From positions 211,575 through 275,574 of the forward strand of contig NZ_QGGH01000007.1 in assembly GCF_003148495.1 (NCBI RefSeq): a stretch of DNA of 64,000 nucleotides, written 5' to 3'. This DNA is from Mesorhizobium loti. GTDB lineage: Bacteria; Pseudomonadota; Alphaproteobacteria; Rhizobiales; Rhizobiaceae. The notes under the pieces are model-generated. The model was not told the origin of the DNA, searched no databases, and saw only the letters and a program-made list of their open reading frames with translations. Made by a program: the position numbers and the translations under genes. Positions 61,353-64,000 of the stretch are shown here, one piece after another (position 1 is the first letter of the stretch; the number at the start of each line of letters is the position of its first letter).

Positions 61353-61830
61353 TGGTGTTCCTTTTGTCTGATTTATCCCCTCTCTATGGGTTGATGATGA
61401 ACGACGCAACCGCCCGCCTAATTCTGGTCTATCGAACTGCAGTGGAGCCGACGCAGAATTCGTAAAGTCTTCGGACAACCATTTGATGTTATTTCAGAAG
61501 TAGTAGCGACCGTAGAGCGAACGAGGCTTGTGGAGCGAAGTTGCCTGCCGAGCATCCGGTTTGGCTGGGGTTCTTGGAAGCTTTTGGAACTTTGTGCCTT
61601 GCGCCTCCATCCGAATTGCGCGCGCTGATGAAGGAAATTGGCGGGTCTGCATTCGCAGTGTTGCGACTTTGATCGAAGCCGTTAGGGGGTTCGAGTCGGA
61701 AGACCGCTATATCCCGACACCCGAGGAGAGGCTTTTCCACTTTCGGTGTTCAGCCTATAGGTGTGCAAAGGTTCCTATCGATCGTGAATTTGCCAGCAGG
61801 CGGAACGCAATTTAGGAAAATAGGTAGGTC
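61353..61830. other. Region between mucR and the mucR pseudogene
   Basis: About 480 bases. One plus-strand frame near 61540-61672 reads LPAEHPVWLGFLEAFGTLCL APPSELRALMKEIGGSAFAV and then stops; it looks protein-like but has no clear start and I do not recognise it. It may be another remnant. Confidence 0.35.
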
Positions 61831-62086
61831 CTACCTTCGCTTAGCTGAGCCCCTCCTGGACGGTTCAGCCACGACCTTGCGCCCGAGCCCGTTCGACTTC
61901 GCCAGTGCCGATCGTTCGACCGCTTAGTTCGGCGCCACCATGGATACCCTCCCACTTCTCGCGATATTCATTGGGCGTCAGGCCGTCGTGGACGCCAAGA
62001 TGACGCTTCGGTGATTTGAATGTCTTTGCGTCTTCGAGGCAGACGATAACCTCGCCAAGAATATGAAGAATATTGCCCCAAGCCAT
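61831..62086 (-). pseudogene. Second Ros/MucR gene, decayed
   Basis: ATG 62086 gives IVCLEDAKTFKSPKRHLGVH then DGLTPNEYREKWE, a Ros finger that keeps all four putative ligands (C-x2-D-x9-H-x3-H). After KWE the homology jumps frame: the next frame reads MVAPN-stop-AVERSALAKSNGLGRK with a TAA where Tyr is expected. The N-terminal ~80 residues are also missing. It thus has a 5' truncation, a frameshift and a nonsense codon. Confidence 0.75.
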
Positions 62087-62255
62087 TGTTTATTATGGGT
62101 TGAGAGGTAAAATAATGTAAAAAAGTCAACTAAAATCGTACTTTACGGTTGTTTGCCTTTGATGCCTTAATCAATTTTCCGTGAAATGCTTAGGGTATTT
62201 ATCATGGCATGATAACGTAACTCAGGAGAAGAAGTTGTCTGGGGAGACCGCGAAT

Positions 62256-64000
<1,745 letters not shown>

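Overview
The window reads as chromosomal DNA of a rhizobial alphaproteobacterium, most likely Mesorhizobium or a close relative. This is inferred from gene content and order: popZ-valS, ilvD-exoR, dgt-argS-(SPOR protein)-nagZ-scpA-scpB-tatABC-serS-surE-pcm-nlpD, yajC-secDF, tandem DUF1127 genes, a coxMNOP-type oxidase and Ros/MucR regulators. The DNA is GC rich, and most housekeeping genes are tightly packed with ATGA/GTGA overlaps.

Layout. 1-1490: the 3' end of popZ and a frameshifted VOC-family gene. 1491-10350: valS, two tandem FadL/OmpP1-like outer-membrane proteins with duplicated upstream control sequences, ilvD and exoR. 10390-12330 (minus strand): a small secreted protein with an apparent frameshift, xthA, a VOC protein and erpA. 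12430-28480: a long plus-strand run for dNTP hydrolysis, Arg-tRNA charging, cell division, cell-wall recycling, chromosome condensation, Tat export, Ser-tRNA charging, SurE/Pcm repair and a degenerate-LytM NlpD-like lipoprotein. 28600-35420: a DUF815 ATPase, then yajC-secDF followed by bacterial homologues of two mitochondrial complex I assembly factors (NDUFAF3-like and NDUFAF6-like), then a sterol-desaturase pair behind a perfect MerR-type operator. 35430-37830 (minus strand): trmFO and, ahead of it, two DUF1127 genes followed by an array of nine hairpins that each present ACCTCCTCCC, an anti-Shine-Dalgarno sequence, in the loop. 37980-48350: DUF2157/GDYXXLXY membrane pair, an ammonia-lyase homologue lacking the MIO serine, tRNA-Leu with a duplicated half flanking a quinone oxidoreductase gene, trigger factor, a cytochrome c, ctaB and a DUF2189 protein. 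48400-53440 (minus strand): an alternative aa3-type oxidase operon (coxM, coxN, two subunit III genes, a subunit IV) and a YbaK-like deacylase.

From about 53765 to the right edge the character changes. A radC gene is cut to its last 57 codons, and beyond it lies accessory DNA of lower coding density: a response regulator/hybrid kinase pair, several gene remnants (berberine-bridge oxidase tail, LuxR-type receiver, zinc ribbon, mucR), an excisionase-like HTH protein, one intact MucR and a sedolisin protease with a proline-rich repeat tail running off the window.

The strongest unusual signal is the DUF1127/anti-SD small-RNA array at 36.93-37.75 kb. Its arms show compensatory base changes between units, so a folded RNA appears to be conserved. 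It parallels the CcaF1/CcsR ('cuckoo RNA', alpha-r14-like) arrangement known from other alphaproteobacteria, but here with three hairpins per unit and two DUF1127 genes.
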